In this document: piece by piece, positions 37,005-46,451 of the stretch
Position numbering within the stretch: the first letter of the stretch is position 1
Layout: every line of letters starts with the position of its first letter
Source: Gnetum montanum
Taxonomy: Eukaryota > Streptophyta > Gnetopsida > Gnetales > Gnetaceae
Direction of reading: 5' to 3'
Assembly (NCBI GenBank): GCA_015680685.1
Contig: MNCI01024892.1
Span: 1,157,238-1,215,331 of the forward strand
Length of the DNA stretch: 58,094 nucleotides
Program-made: the position numbers and the translations under genes
Notes under the pieces: model-generated
Told to the model about the DNA's origin: nothing
The model's database searches: none
Seen by the model: only the letters and a program-made list of their open reading frames with translations

Positions 37005-37075
37005 AACAGTGGGGAATTACAGACAACGATGCGGGAGAATAACAGTGGGGAATTACAGACAACGATGCGGGAGAA
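37005..37075. repeat. 35-bp tandem duplication at the end of the dirigent gene
   Basis: The words acagtggggaattacag and acaacgatgcgggagaat occur twice in direct succession (copies near 37006-37040 and 37041-37075). The second copy ends exactly at the stop codon of the gene. Confidence 0.85.
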
Positions 37076-37708
37076 TTAAAAGACGGGGGTGTAGAACTTG
37101 AGATGGAATTTCAGAGTATACATGGAACTGGGATCGAGATAGTACAGAGATATGTCTGCAGTACCGGTGGCGAAGCTGAAGACACCGGTGCCACCCACGA
37201 CGGATACGGAGCGGACGGTAAGATCCTGACGGTTAGCACCCAAGATCTGGATGGTGGAGCCATTGAATTGGCGGTTGTGAAAGATGAAGGATACCGGCAA
37301 AAGGTAGTTATTTCCGGCGATAGCAACGTTGGCATAGATGCCCTGCAAGCGGCCAACGGAGGTGGTGTTGGCGGTAGAGCCTTCGGTGACGAGGCCGTCC
37401 AGGGCGATGATGGTGCCGAAGCTCATTCCGTTGGATTGGGTGCCATTTACGCCGGCTACCTTGGCCTCGCCCTTGTTGGGCCCCTCTGTGAGGTTCACGT
37501 GCACGTACAGCGTCATGTTATACGGAGTTGCCGCTGGAATCCGGTGCGACTTCTTCTGCGGTAACGCCGGACCAGGTGCTGCTGCCGGAACTGCTGGAAT
37601 CTGTGGCCGCGGTGCTTCTCCCCCAATCGGTGGTCTGGCGGCCACACTAACCATTATCATCATCATCATCATCGCAAGTTGCATCTTGGTTCCGAGATTG
37701 AGAGCCAT
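37076..37708 (-). CDS. Dirigent-family protein
   Basis: 210 residues, single exon, GC-rich unlike its surroundings. Residues 9-24 form a signal peptide (a run MMMMMIMVSV then VAA, probable cut before Arg25). Residues 25-60 are a Pro/Ala-rich linker. The dirigent beta-barrel spans about 62-209: MSFGTIIALDGLVTEG (95-110), SVGRLQGIYANVA (117-129), FIFHNRQFNGSTIQILG (141-157), VVGGTGVFSFATGTADI (170-186). Dirigent proteins act in the cell wall and steer or assist coupling of phenoxy radicals in lignan and lignin synthesis. Five N-glycosylation sequons (N64, N72, N88, N114, N149) and no cysteine fit secretion. The usual Tyr/Phe-x-His-Asp start of the domain reads YVHVNL, so the Asp is lacking. The ATG has a good context (GACATGGCT) and lies about 66 bases after a TATA box. 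The exact partner substrate cannot be read from sequence. Confidence 0.93.
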   Translation of the reverse strand: MALNLGTKMQLAMMMMMIMVSVAARPPIGGEAPRPQIPAVPAAAPGPALPQKKSHRIPAATPYNMTLYVHVNLTEGPNKGEAKVAGVNGTQSNGMSFGTIIALDGLVTEGSTANTTSVGRLQGIYANVAIAGNNYLLPVSFIFHNRQFNGSTIQILGANRQDLTVRSVSVVGGTGVFSFATGTADISLYYLDPSSMYTLKFHLKFYTPVF

Positions 37709-37773
37709 GTCGGGTGAAAGTTTGGAGGATTTGATTGGTTTGCTTTATGGTAAGGTTAGGGTACTGGGGTGGG

Positions 37774-37782
37774 TATTTATAG
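37774..37782 (-). promoter_or_regulatory. TATA box of the dirigent gene
   Basis: Minus strand CTATAAATA, 66 bases before the ATG, implying a leader of roughly 30-40 bases. Confidence 0.7.
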
Positions 37783-39002
37783 AGGCTAATGTTTCATGAG
37801 GGCGTTAATTTGTTGACTTTAGAAAGGAGACCCACAATTGATTCAAATGCCGTGCATTTTATTCTTTTGAATTGCGGGATTCTAGGACCATGGTTGTGTA
37901 AGAAGACCCGATATTCAAGAGACGTTTCGAACTAAAATCTCGCAACTAACTTTTAAACGGTGAAATATGTGAGTTTTTTCGTAAGCGATCGGATACGCCG
38001 TTCATGTGTTCTTGTCTATACTGAAACATTCTCATCGTAGATTCGTAGTTGCCACAAATTTTCTATGCAACGGTTTTGCGTTTGCTAATCTAGAAGTTTT
38101 GAGAAAGTCGCACCGAGCGAGCGCCCTCTTGCTCGCTGACGGCTCATTTGGCCATAAAAGTCGGTGAATAAATTGCGTATTTGTTTTCTTTAAACAAGTT
38201 ATTGCCTATCACAGAGCCCAGTTATGATTTTCTATGTGCGGGTCCAATTTTGATTTTTAAAAGCACGTTTGAACTCTTCATCCCATGAAGAATTCGCAAT
38301 AGTCTTGCCCAACGCTGCAGCAAAGCCAGGCCAGTATCGTGTCATGCAAGTAGCGAGAGATCGGCAAACTTTGTATCTTTGTCGTTGCATCTGATGATGT
38401 TCGTCGTCATGTAGACTATAAAACACTGAAAATTGAAAATTTATAAATCGTTAAATCTTCTAGATTTTAATTTTTTTATAAAAGTCGACCGAATTGTATT
38501 CCAAAAAGAAGGCTATACATACATCAGTACAGCACAGGCCAGAGCTGCTGGTCCCACACCAACCATGCACCCCAACCCCGGTCCCCTCGAGCTGCAACCG
38601 CTCCAGGGATCACCGCAAGCAGGCAGTATGTCCCATTCCCAAACCCTTAACCAGAGCTTTTGATCGATCCGGGCATGTCCCAGGGCCCACCAGAATTTGG
38701 CGCCCTCGGAACGGTGACCTACCTCTCCACTCCAATTTGCATAAAATGGCTGACATCCAGCTCTGGGTCGGCCGTCATGCGTTGCAGCACTGTGGTCCAC
38801 CCCATCTGGTCAGGTTGATTTTGGATATCGGCAGCAGGCGGCTCGAGGTAAGCACGCGTACCCATGAGCATAGTAATTTTACCCCAGAATTGAACCGGTA
38901 AACCAGCGCAGCACGTGGAGAAGACGTCACTTTAAAGACCCGATCGCTGACACACCAGAGCCGCAAGTATCTGCGAGTAGTCGAGGGGGAGGCTGTCCGT
39001 AC
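37783..39002. other. Upstream region of the dirigent gene
   Basis: No recognised gene. The minus frame 38232-38426 and overlapping frames on both strands at 38430-39030 have no known domain. 38520-38900 is GC-rich compared with its surroundings and may be an old gene or element fragment. It probably includes the distal promoter of the dirigent gene. Confidence 0.35.
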
Positions 39003-39265
39003 ACCATAAGTGCTTGGCCATGTAGCATTCATGCAAGAGTGGTAGAGCGTCTGAGTCTATGCCATAAATGTCTGGCCACATGGCATTTATGCAAGAAGTG
39101 GTGGAGCGGTATACACCATAAGTGCTTGGCCACGTGGCATTCATGCAAGAAGTGGTGTAATGTCTAGGTGCACTGATTGCACATCTTTTGGATTGCTTGG
39201 CCACGTGGCATTCATGCAAGAAGTGGTGTAATGTCTAGGTGCACTGATTGTACATCTTTTGGATT
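39003..39265. repeat. Tandem repeat with CACGTG cores
   Basis: Four imperfect units of about 55-75 bp, each with ttggccacgtggcattcatg followed by caagaagtggt (variants ggccatgtagc and ggccacatggc in the first two). The last two also share the tail aatgtctaggtgcactgatt. The palindrome GGCCACGTGGC includes a G-box in the last two units. It lies 1.3-1.5 kb upstream of the dirigent ATG. Confidence 0.8.
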
Positions 39266-42200
39266 TATTGCACAGTAGAAATATACATTTTATGAATATT
39301 TGAAAACATCATTAAGAAAATTACCAAGTGTTGTTAGTAACATTTAAAACAAATCAACCAAATTTATAACTATGGATATTACAGGAAAAATAATCAAGGA
39401 TGAAATAAAACAAAGAAAAACTGAAAATTTAATAAATTCAAATTGATTCATTGGTTTGGTGCTACTCTTTGCAACTTGAATAATAATCAAAAGGAATATA
39501 ATGATTATCAAGAAATTGTGTTATTAAATAGGCAAACTTTACAAATTTAATTAAACTTTTTAAAGTTTATGCTCTAAATGTAAGAGAAGATCATTAAAAG
39601 GAAAAAGAAAGTTACCCTTGCAAAGTAGACTTAAGCACCTCCTTAAGATTAGGAACAAAACAAGGAGGTTAAGGCTAGTGTGAAGGCTAAAGAGATAGTG
39701 ATTACGGAAAAACCACAATAGTAACAGAAAGACACCTAACATACATTTGTGCTAGAAAAAAAGAGAATTCATATTTTTGGATTAAACCTATTTCTTGAAT
39801 TGTATAATTAAACATTAATAGTTGTTGTATTATTATCATTTTAATCACCAACTTCTAGCAAGATTTGCATAGGTAAAGCCATAAAGGTTCTCTCTTCAAA
39901 TTGCTTCTCAACAATAATTCATGGTTCAATAACTATTAGATGTGCTTACATTCTTGAGTTCAGTTTGATGACGATTATTAGGCTTTACAAAAGGAAATTT
40001 TCTAGAAAATATATAATCACTTCATCAAACTACCATGTTTATTTACATTGCAAACTCTACAATACTTGTTTACTTTGTTGTCAAGCTTGATTTACAAAAA
40101 TAAATTTGTAATCCTTGTTCTACTTTTGCATAAGTTTTGCTTAGAATGTAAGATTAATGCAAGGAATATGGCTAGGAATAAGGCCTCATAATGAACATCA
40201 CATAATTTATGAATTAAACAAGAGTTACAAACTATTAAATACCTTGTTTGATTATCAAGTAACTATTAAACCTCTTTTAGATTTGATTAATTATAGGTTT
40301 TGTTCACAATTTGAAATTATTCAATTTGAATTTGAAATTTGATAAATTATCCTTGTTGCTCATTTTGCTAATTTTGTTATCATGTTGACAAATTTGAGGA
40401 ATTGCATTATTTATTCAAGTTACTCTTTGCCATTATTTTGGATACCATTTCCTTTGAAAATACAACGTAAAATTGTTAAAGAGTAAAATCAAACATTAAA
40501 TATTGATAGGTTAGCTATGTTTGTTTTTATAATTAAAAATATTCCTTTTATTAATCAATTATAGTTTTAAAATAGTGTTATTAGATTAGCACACAAGTTC
40601 TAGTTTTGATATATTCCTTGTATTAGTTGGAACAATTTTAGCAAACTAAAATTAAAATTTTTTATTTACAACCACCATGGATCCTTGGATCGATAGGACC
40701 AATTTTAAAATTCCTTTTTGGAATTTCTTTTTTAAATTTATACCTTAGTATTGCTTAGTGAAACTAAACCTATGAACTAGAGCAATGATTTGTTATTGAA
40801 TTATGTTTGGCAACTAAAGGTAAGTTTAATATGTTTTTTAATTCTATTTGCTAATGACTCTAAAATACTAAATTAATAAATGTGGTGCTATTATTTATAT
40901 TTGATGAATTTCAAATTGTTATTTTTTATACTAGTTTTATTTATCTTGTTACATTAAAAGAAATTAACATTATTACTATTGAATTATGTAAAAGACTAAA
41001 AATTGCATTTTTGGGCCATTTATTAGATTAGTTTGATAATTCCAATTTTTAATTGTATTTTTCTCAATTAAGAAAGAATAGATGTATATAGAATTTTACT
41101 ATTTATGTAAAGTACCATTTTGATTATTTTTAACATTGATTTCATTCATTTAAACATGAGTTTGGTCTAAACATAAATGGGCTTAGCAATTATGTTTTCA
41201 ATTTCCATTAGAAAATTCAATCTTCATTGGGTTTTGTATAAGTTTAAAATTAGAGAAAACACCATTTAATCAAAGTATTTAAAATTTATTTCAATTTGGC
41301 TTTTGATTAATATAAAGTTAGTTATATTTTGATTATCCAAGTATTTTAGAGATGGACTATTGGATGTGAATTTACAATTAAAAGAATTTAATTTTAAGAT
41401 CTTTTCTTATATCATAAGTTCAAGTTTTGAAAAAGAGCTTTGTTAGTTATGCAAAAGCTTTTGAATATTTGGCTATTTAGATGATAGTTTAGGTCATTAG
41501 CTTTTCATTTCAATAAGCCTTTTTGAAACATCTAAAGGTTTTTAACATGATAAAATAATACATATGCTAAATATGTGGATTTTGATCATTTGATTAATGA
41601 TTTGGCTATAAAATAAAATGTTAGTCTAATTTTCTTTTAGTTTGCACAACTCCTTTGATAATTTTTTAGCAAGTTTGAAATTAAAAAAACACTACCTTAT
41701 TGTGGTGTAGAAGCATTTTAGGTCTTGCTATGGAAAAGCTAGTTGGGGATATGATTATTCTAATTGAATTAATTTTGTTGTCAAGAAGGCATTTGCTATT
41801 CATTAACCTTTTAATTATGATTTTTATATTATGACTTGAAGTGATGGTAAGGTATTTATTTCATTGTAAGACTTGGGTTTAAGCTTGGGCATAGCCACTT
41901 GAAAGATATTAGGCTTTCGCTCACTTATCGACCTTCCTAAGACCCTACCTTGGTAAGATGAGCATTTAGCCTCTAAAGTCATGATCCTTTAGAAGTAAGA
42001 ACAAAAATGTATGTTGTATATCAAATTCGACCAACATAAAATGTTCTCATGAGATAAGAGCTTGTAATGTATTTTTGCTTCGAACTTGTACTACTAGAGT
42101 AATTGAACTTACACCATAGTGTAATTTAGACAAGTCAAGTCTAATTATATTATTATAGGTTTTGATTTAATACTACATGAGGAAATTATTTATTTTTTAA

Positions 42201-42682
42201 AAAAAATTCATACCTTTAGAGGTGTTTCATAGAAACCAAACTACTACTTTAATAGTGACATCAAGAAGCACCACTATTACTATGGTATCTTATGGTACAT
42301 TCCTAAACATATAGCCAACATGATACTTAAAAAAACAATAGATAAATATAACATTTCCTTAAGTATAATTTCAACTCAAAATCTTGTACATACAAATTCT
42401 TATTAGAAAAAGAACTAATCACTTCAAACGTCTCTTTCTTGAAAAGGTTTTTTAGAAAGGCATATGAGCATATGAAACTCCTACTTGAGGTTGTTCACTC
42501 TAATTCTCTTCAGTATAGAACTTATTGTTTTTCCTATGTGTGTTCTCATCATACGATGCATTATTAGTCCTATGTGAAGAAGGCTTGGCTTTAATGTATG
42601 TGATATAAAATACTAATATTTTCTGAAAGATAAATTGTTAATACTTTTACAATGATTGTTAATAATATAACTAATCTAGATA
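39266..42682. other. AT-rich tract without recognised genes
   Basis: 3.4 kb of very AT-rich DNA with only short chance frames. It may be the rotted interior of the minus-strand element whose LTR and primer site lie at 42693-42982, but no domain could be read. Confidence 0.4.
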
Positions 42683-42692
42683 ACTAGCACCA

Positions 42693-42710
42693 TCCTTGAT
42701 AATGACACTA
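42693..42710 (-). other. Decayed tRNA-Asp-type primer site
   Basis: Minus strand TAGTGTCATTATCAAGGA; it differs from TGGCGCCGTTGCCGGGGA only by G-to-A and C-to-T changes. It marks a very old Athila-like element pointing left. Confidence 0.6.
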
Positions 42711-42711
42711 A

Positions 42712-42982
42712 TGATGAGCGGTGGATACTCCCTAAGCCCAACCATATGAATCACAAGCATTTATACACAATCCAGTCAAATTTTGTGGATGGGACTATCA
42801 TGGCATCTAGATTATTAAGCATTGATCATAGAATGCTATCTTTCCACTTGGACTAGTGGTATCTTTGTCATGTATGAATTAGTCCATAGTGAGGCATATG
42901 ATTATTGATGTTGTTTTGGCTTTATGCTAGTATTACAATAATAGAGAAATTAATTATTTAATCTAATTGACAATAGGAAGAT
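42712..42982 (-). repeat. Truncated Athila-like LTR, minus strand
   Basis: Starts TGATGAGCGG on the plus strand, as the inner edge of LTR B does, and is cut at 42982 where a plus-strand LTR begins. About 270 bp remain. Confidence 0.6.
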
Positions 42983-43812
42983 TGATGAGATGCATTCCAT
43001 GGCTACATCGAGAAGGCCTCATTAACACAGCCTCATCAATTAGGCCTCGTCTACGAGGCCCCATTGACACATCCTATCATGCATCGATGAGGCCCTGTTG
43101 ATGCAATGTTTACTTTTTGCCTATAAATATGTGCCTACTAGCCACATTTATGGCAACGAGATTTCAGTAGTAGTAAATCTCTTACAGTTTATTCATTTAA
43201 GAGTTAGAATATTTCTCCTGAGTGCCTATAGCATGAGTTATTGAGTGTATGGATCTTTATTTGAGCATTGTTGTCCCTAAGCATGACAATGTGTGCAGCA
43301 ACAAAGATAAGATTTCTAATAAACCTTGTAGCACTTTGGATAGATTAAATATTCCATTTATGCATTTAATGTTTTCAATTATTTATTAAATATTTTCTAG
43401 TAATTAAGCTAATAAAGTAATTAAGCAAGATAAGCTAGATAGATTAAACACATAAGTACGATTGCTTCGAGTGTAACACGTATTCACGTTGTAATCCTAG
43501 CAACATTATTGCTTGGGACTGGATGCTTATGTTAGGACTGCTCAGATATTAGTTAATTAGTTAAATTAAAAAATTTAATCCAATTAATTTATTTCTCTTT
43601 AAACACTAAAATAATAAAATGCAAAATGGTAAAGATCAAATGCCTCAATTACATTTAACCATACCATTGTATGTCATAAGTGTAATTAGGAAGACAATGA
43701 ATGACCTTAAGGCAAAATTCACTTCCTAAAAGACTAGTGCACTGTAACTATAAAGTCCATAGTATTCAATCAAATCGCGCATAAACACTCTATGATTCAT
43801 ATGGTTGGGCAT
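42983..43812 (+). repeat. Older Athila-like LTR, plus strand, 3' end lost
   Basis: Starts TGATGAGATGC. It has repeated gaggcc/ggcctc words near its start, a TATA box in cctataaatatg (about 43120), and the conserved stem-loop (43644-43690). It ends in ggttgggcat, short of the expected terminal TCATCA, where the LTR of element D begins. Confidence 0.7.
43644..43690 (+). repeat. Conserved LTR stem-loop (older LTR)
   Basis: Arms CTCAATTACATTTA and TAAGTGTAATTAGG pair at 13 of 14 positions allowing two wobbles. The loop starts ACCATACC. The stem sequence differs from that of C and D, yet pairs. Confidence 0.7.
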
Positions 43813-44118
43813 TGATGAGACGCGACTTGCACTGGGCCGCGATATCGCGTCCCGCCGCCATATCTATAAATAAGAGGCGGCACTCCCTTCATTTCCCAAT
43901 CCTGGCTAGTGTAGCGAAGCTCTCGCAGATTGATCACTCCAGAGTTAGAATTTTTGCCCATGTGCCCGCAGTAGGAGTCCTAGAGTGAACGGCTCTTTAT
44001 TTGAGCAGCTTGTAACCTGAACCCAAGCTTTGTACGACAATAAAGACGAGCTTGATTGGATAAACCTTGCAGCACGTGGTTTTATTTATTGCTTTCATTT
44101 ACTTCTTTCCTAGTGCGT

Positions 44119-44401
44119 TCAAGTACGACTTGATTACGAGTGTCTACGGACGTGTACGGCTAGTCAAGGAATCGGCTGCTTGACGCAATGCATGAGTACG
44201 ACTCAATTACGAGCATTGGATGCTTGGTAACCCAGTAGCGTATTCCAGGATTCTGCGCTTGGTAACTCCCGGGTCTAATGTGTACGGCTAGTTGAGGAAT
44301 CGGCTGCTCATTGCTAGGCTAGATCGTGTGATAAGTACGACTTAGTTACGAGCACCCACGGGTGTGTACGGCTGGCTAAGGAATCGGCTGCTTATCACAC
44401 G
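44119..44401 (+). repeat. Three hairpin modules in LTR of D
   Basis: Each module has two hairpins with loops TACGA and GAATCGGCTG. Module 1 uses TCAAG/CTTGA in both (44119-44133, 44163-44184), module 2 uses TGAG/CTCA in both (44193-44205, 44293-44310), module 3 uses TAAG/CTTA in both (44332-44344, 44377-44394). In module 3 the outer arms CGTGTGATAAG (44325-44335) and CTTATCACACG (44391-44401) also pair perfectly. Confidence 0.8.
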
Positions 44402-44641
44402 TAGGCTAAATAGGTGCCTCAGTACGACCACTTCGAGCACTTGCGTTACGTGTGGCGATCCCAGTAACGATTAGCGTTTGGTAAGCTGCAGTTGCATAGT
44501 TCAGGGTGTGTCCGGTAAGTGGGAACGGATGCTGACGCTAGTTAATTTAGACTTAGACCTTAGTTAGAGTTAGCTTAGTTTCTCAACCCTTTCTCCTGGT
44601 AGCATAGAAGATAAGCCGAAAATACCAAAAAAATCGCATGC

Positions 44642-44689
44642 CTCAGACTTGCTTAACCATACACCGTGACACATACAAGCAAGCCTGGG
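44642..44689 (+). repeat. Conserved LTR stem-loop (D)
   Basis: Arms CTCAGACTTGCTTA (44642-44655) and CAAGCAAGCCTGGG (44676-44689). Compared with C (CTCAAGCTTACTTA / TAAGTAAGTTTGAG), changes in one arm are matched in the other. Confidence 0.75.
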
Positions 44690-44819
44690 AAGACAACAAA
44701 CGATTAACCCCAAGTGTTTCTTGTGGTGTTAAGGCATTTAGTCTGCGGAGTTCGACCGGATCGCGCGTGTACGCTCGTATTCGTATGGTGGAGTGTAGGG
44801 GTACCTCGCCACTCATCAT

Positions 44820-44837
44820 TGGCGCCGTTGCCGGGGA
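44820..44837 (+). other. Primer binding site of element D
   Basis: TGGCGCCGTTGCCGGGGA, complementary to the 3' end of tRNA-Asp, as is usual for Athila elements. Confidence 0.9.
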
Positions 44838-44906
44838 CTAAGTGTTTTTTCACCAATTTAACATAAGGGATATCACTCACATCGTTGTGAGCCTAAAACG
44901 AACCTT

Positions 44907-44911
44907 AGGGT
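44907..44911. repeat. Target site duplication AGGGT, left copy
   Basis: Directly before the LTR of E; repeated at 57358-57362. Confidence 0.85.
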
Positions 44912-46202
44912 TGAAACACCGTGAAAATTACGAGTCGGCCTCAGGCAAAGATTCGCAATTCAAGCGAGAGCATGCGCATCAGTTTTGTTCAAGAACAAGT
45001 TTACGCTCTATTACGCACGGCAGCGTAATGAGCGTAATAAGCTCCAAAATAGTCAAAGGCCAGAGAAGCACAACAGTTCGACACTTTTTCTCGCGGCACA
45101 TGAATAACTTGTCTTTACGCTCGTTACGCGGTGGCGTGTACCATTGCGTATGTCATCATTAAAGCTAGGCATGATTTATGCTTCATCACGTGTAGTTGCG
45201 TAGTGAGCGTAAGTTGCACATTATTTACGCTTCATCACGCGCAGCTGCGTAGTGAGCGTAAATTATACGTTATTTACGCTTCATCACGCGCAGTTGCGTA
45301 GTGAGCGTAAGTTGCACATTATTTACGCTTTGTTACGCGCAGCTGCGTAGTAAGTGTAAGACAATTATGAGCCTGTTGTTTTTACACCGGATTACGCTCA
45401 TACATGCAATGCATCGCGAACGAGTGTAATACAACCTGAAAGCAATTGACGCACGCTCACCGTGTACTTTCTCTTCACACGCACAACACGCAAACGAGCG
45501 TGTTGTGCGTAGTCACAGTCTGACTTAAAATGATCAAGTCAACGGGACCCGAAATATCCGGGACCCACGTCATCAGGGTTGTGCCTTTCCCATGGAGCGT
45601 CGCGGCCTATAAATACCTCAGTTGACAAAGATACAAGGGTTGACAAATCAGAGAAGCAGAAGCATTTTCTGAGCACCAGAGCATTTAGCACTTTGGAGCA
45701 GAGATACAGAGAACAACACTTTGGCAATTGTTGACAGTATCACCTTACAGCCGAAGTAAAGCGCAGTCCACTTTAAGCACCGGTGACAGGAGTAATCGTT
45801 CTGCTGGAGAGACTCTATTAATCAGAAATAATTGATCGGTAGACGTTGAAGCTTGGCCTTCCTTGCATCTCAGCTTTAGCCCACGAGGTAGATCAGACTT
45901 CTGTTTAGACCGTTTTGCTTGTTGTTTTGTGCTTGTTTCACATCCTGTAATCGGGGATTCCCCAGTGTAATTTCTCATGCAAAATACACATTTTTAAGTC
46001 AAAGCGCAGATCTTGAAGCTACGTGCTTCTCTTATGTCAGCCTCCTTTTATCGTGTTTAGCATTATCACCGTTGCAATTCTTCTACATCGTTTTCCCCTC
46101 ATTTTACAACTCCTCGAAACAGATCGCTTTCTTTTTACGTAATTTTCATTGTTTTACTNTCTCGGTCTGTATTTCCAGCTGTTGACGTTTTCTGTCACTA
46201 CA
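44912..46202 (+). repeat. 5' LTR of element E
   Basis: TGAAACACCGTG to GTCACTACA, 1291 bp. TATA box CTATAAATA at 45607-45615. About 85 bases of the 3' LTR are missing exactly at a single N (46159), so the shortfall is probably an assembly fault. Confidence 0.9.
45175..45360. repeat. Four palindromic units in the 5' LTR of E
   Basis: Units of about 48 bp with ttacgcttcatcacgcg then cagctgcgtagtgagcgtaa. Outer arms TTACGCT/AGCGTAA and inner ACGC/GCGT pair with a small internal loop. The same array is at 56243-56426. Confidence 0.8.
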
Positions 46203-46208
46203 ATTTTC

Positions 46209-46225
46209 TGGCGCTAGAAGGAGGG
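46209..46225 (+). other. Primer binding site of element E
   Basis: TGGCGCTAGAAGGAGGG, six bases after the LTR end. Priming tRNA not identified. Confidence 0.75.
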
Positions 46226-46451
46226 CCTTCAGGCTCCGATCCGAATATTTCGGGTAGCCCTGGTAGTGATCCATTCCCTAAAATCATAGACGTAATACCT
46301 CTAAGGAAGTCTACGGTCCATTGCGTGGTATAGATCGGTCGCAAGGACGGTTCCTTTGAAATCCTACAGGGTATAAAGCCTTTTTATGCTTTTTGTTACC
46401 AGCCATTTTCTTTTAGATCCGATTATCAGTCGCCGTTGACTTCATCGATCA

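Larger units (their letters stand above)
43813..44818 (+). repeat. 5' LTR of element D
   Basis: 1006 bp, TGATGAGACGCG to CACTCATCA. It contains the palindrome CGCGATATCGCG (43838-43849), a TATA box in tctataaataagagg (about 43862), three repeated hairpin modules (44119-44401) that the LTRs of B and C lack, and the conserved stem-loop (44642-44689). Confidence 0.88.
43813..44911 (+). mobile_element. Element D, 5' part: Athila-like gypsy retrotransposon
   Basis: LTR (43813-44818), intact tRNA-Asp-type primer site and about 75 bases of leader, then interrupted by element E. Its gag resumes at 57358. The primer site is undamaged, so D is younger than B and C. Confidence 0.88.

Noticed and set aside
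37103-37799. Long plus-strand frames opposite the dirigent gene
   Set aside because: They are mirror frames of a GC-rich coding region; no domain, no promoter and no start context.
38232-38901. Overlapping frames upstream of the dirigent gene as a second gene
   Set aside because: No recognised motif, no splice or start context, and frames overlap on both strands in GC-rich sequence.
45539-46185. Frames inside the LTRs of E (also 56606-57234)
   Set aside because: They appear in both LTRs only because the LTRs are copies; they span promoter and leader sequence and have no domain.
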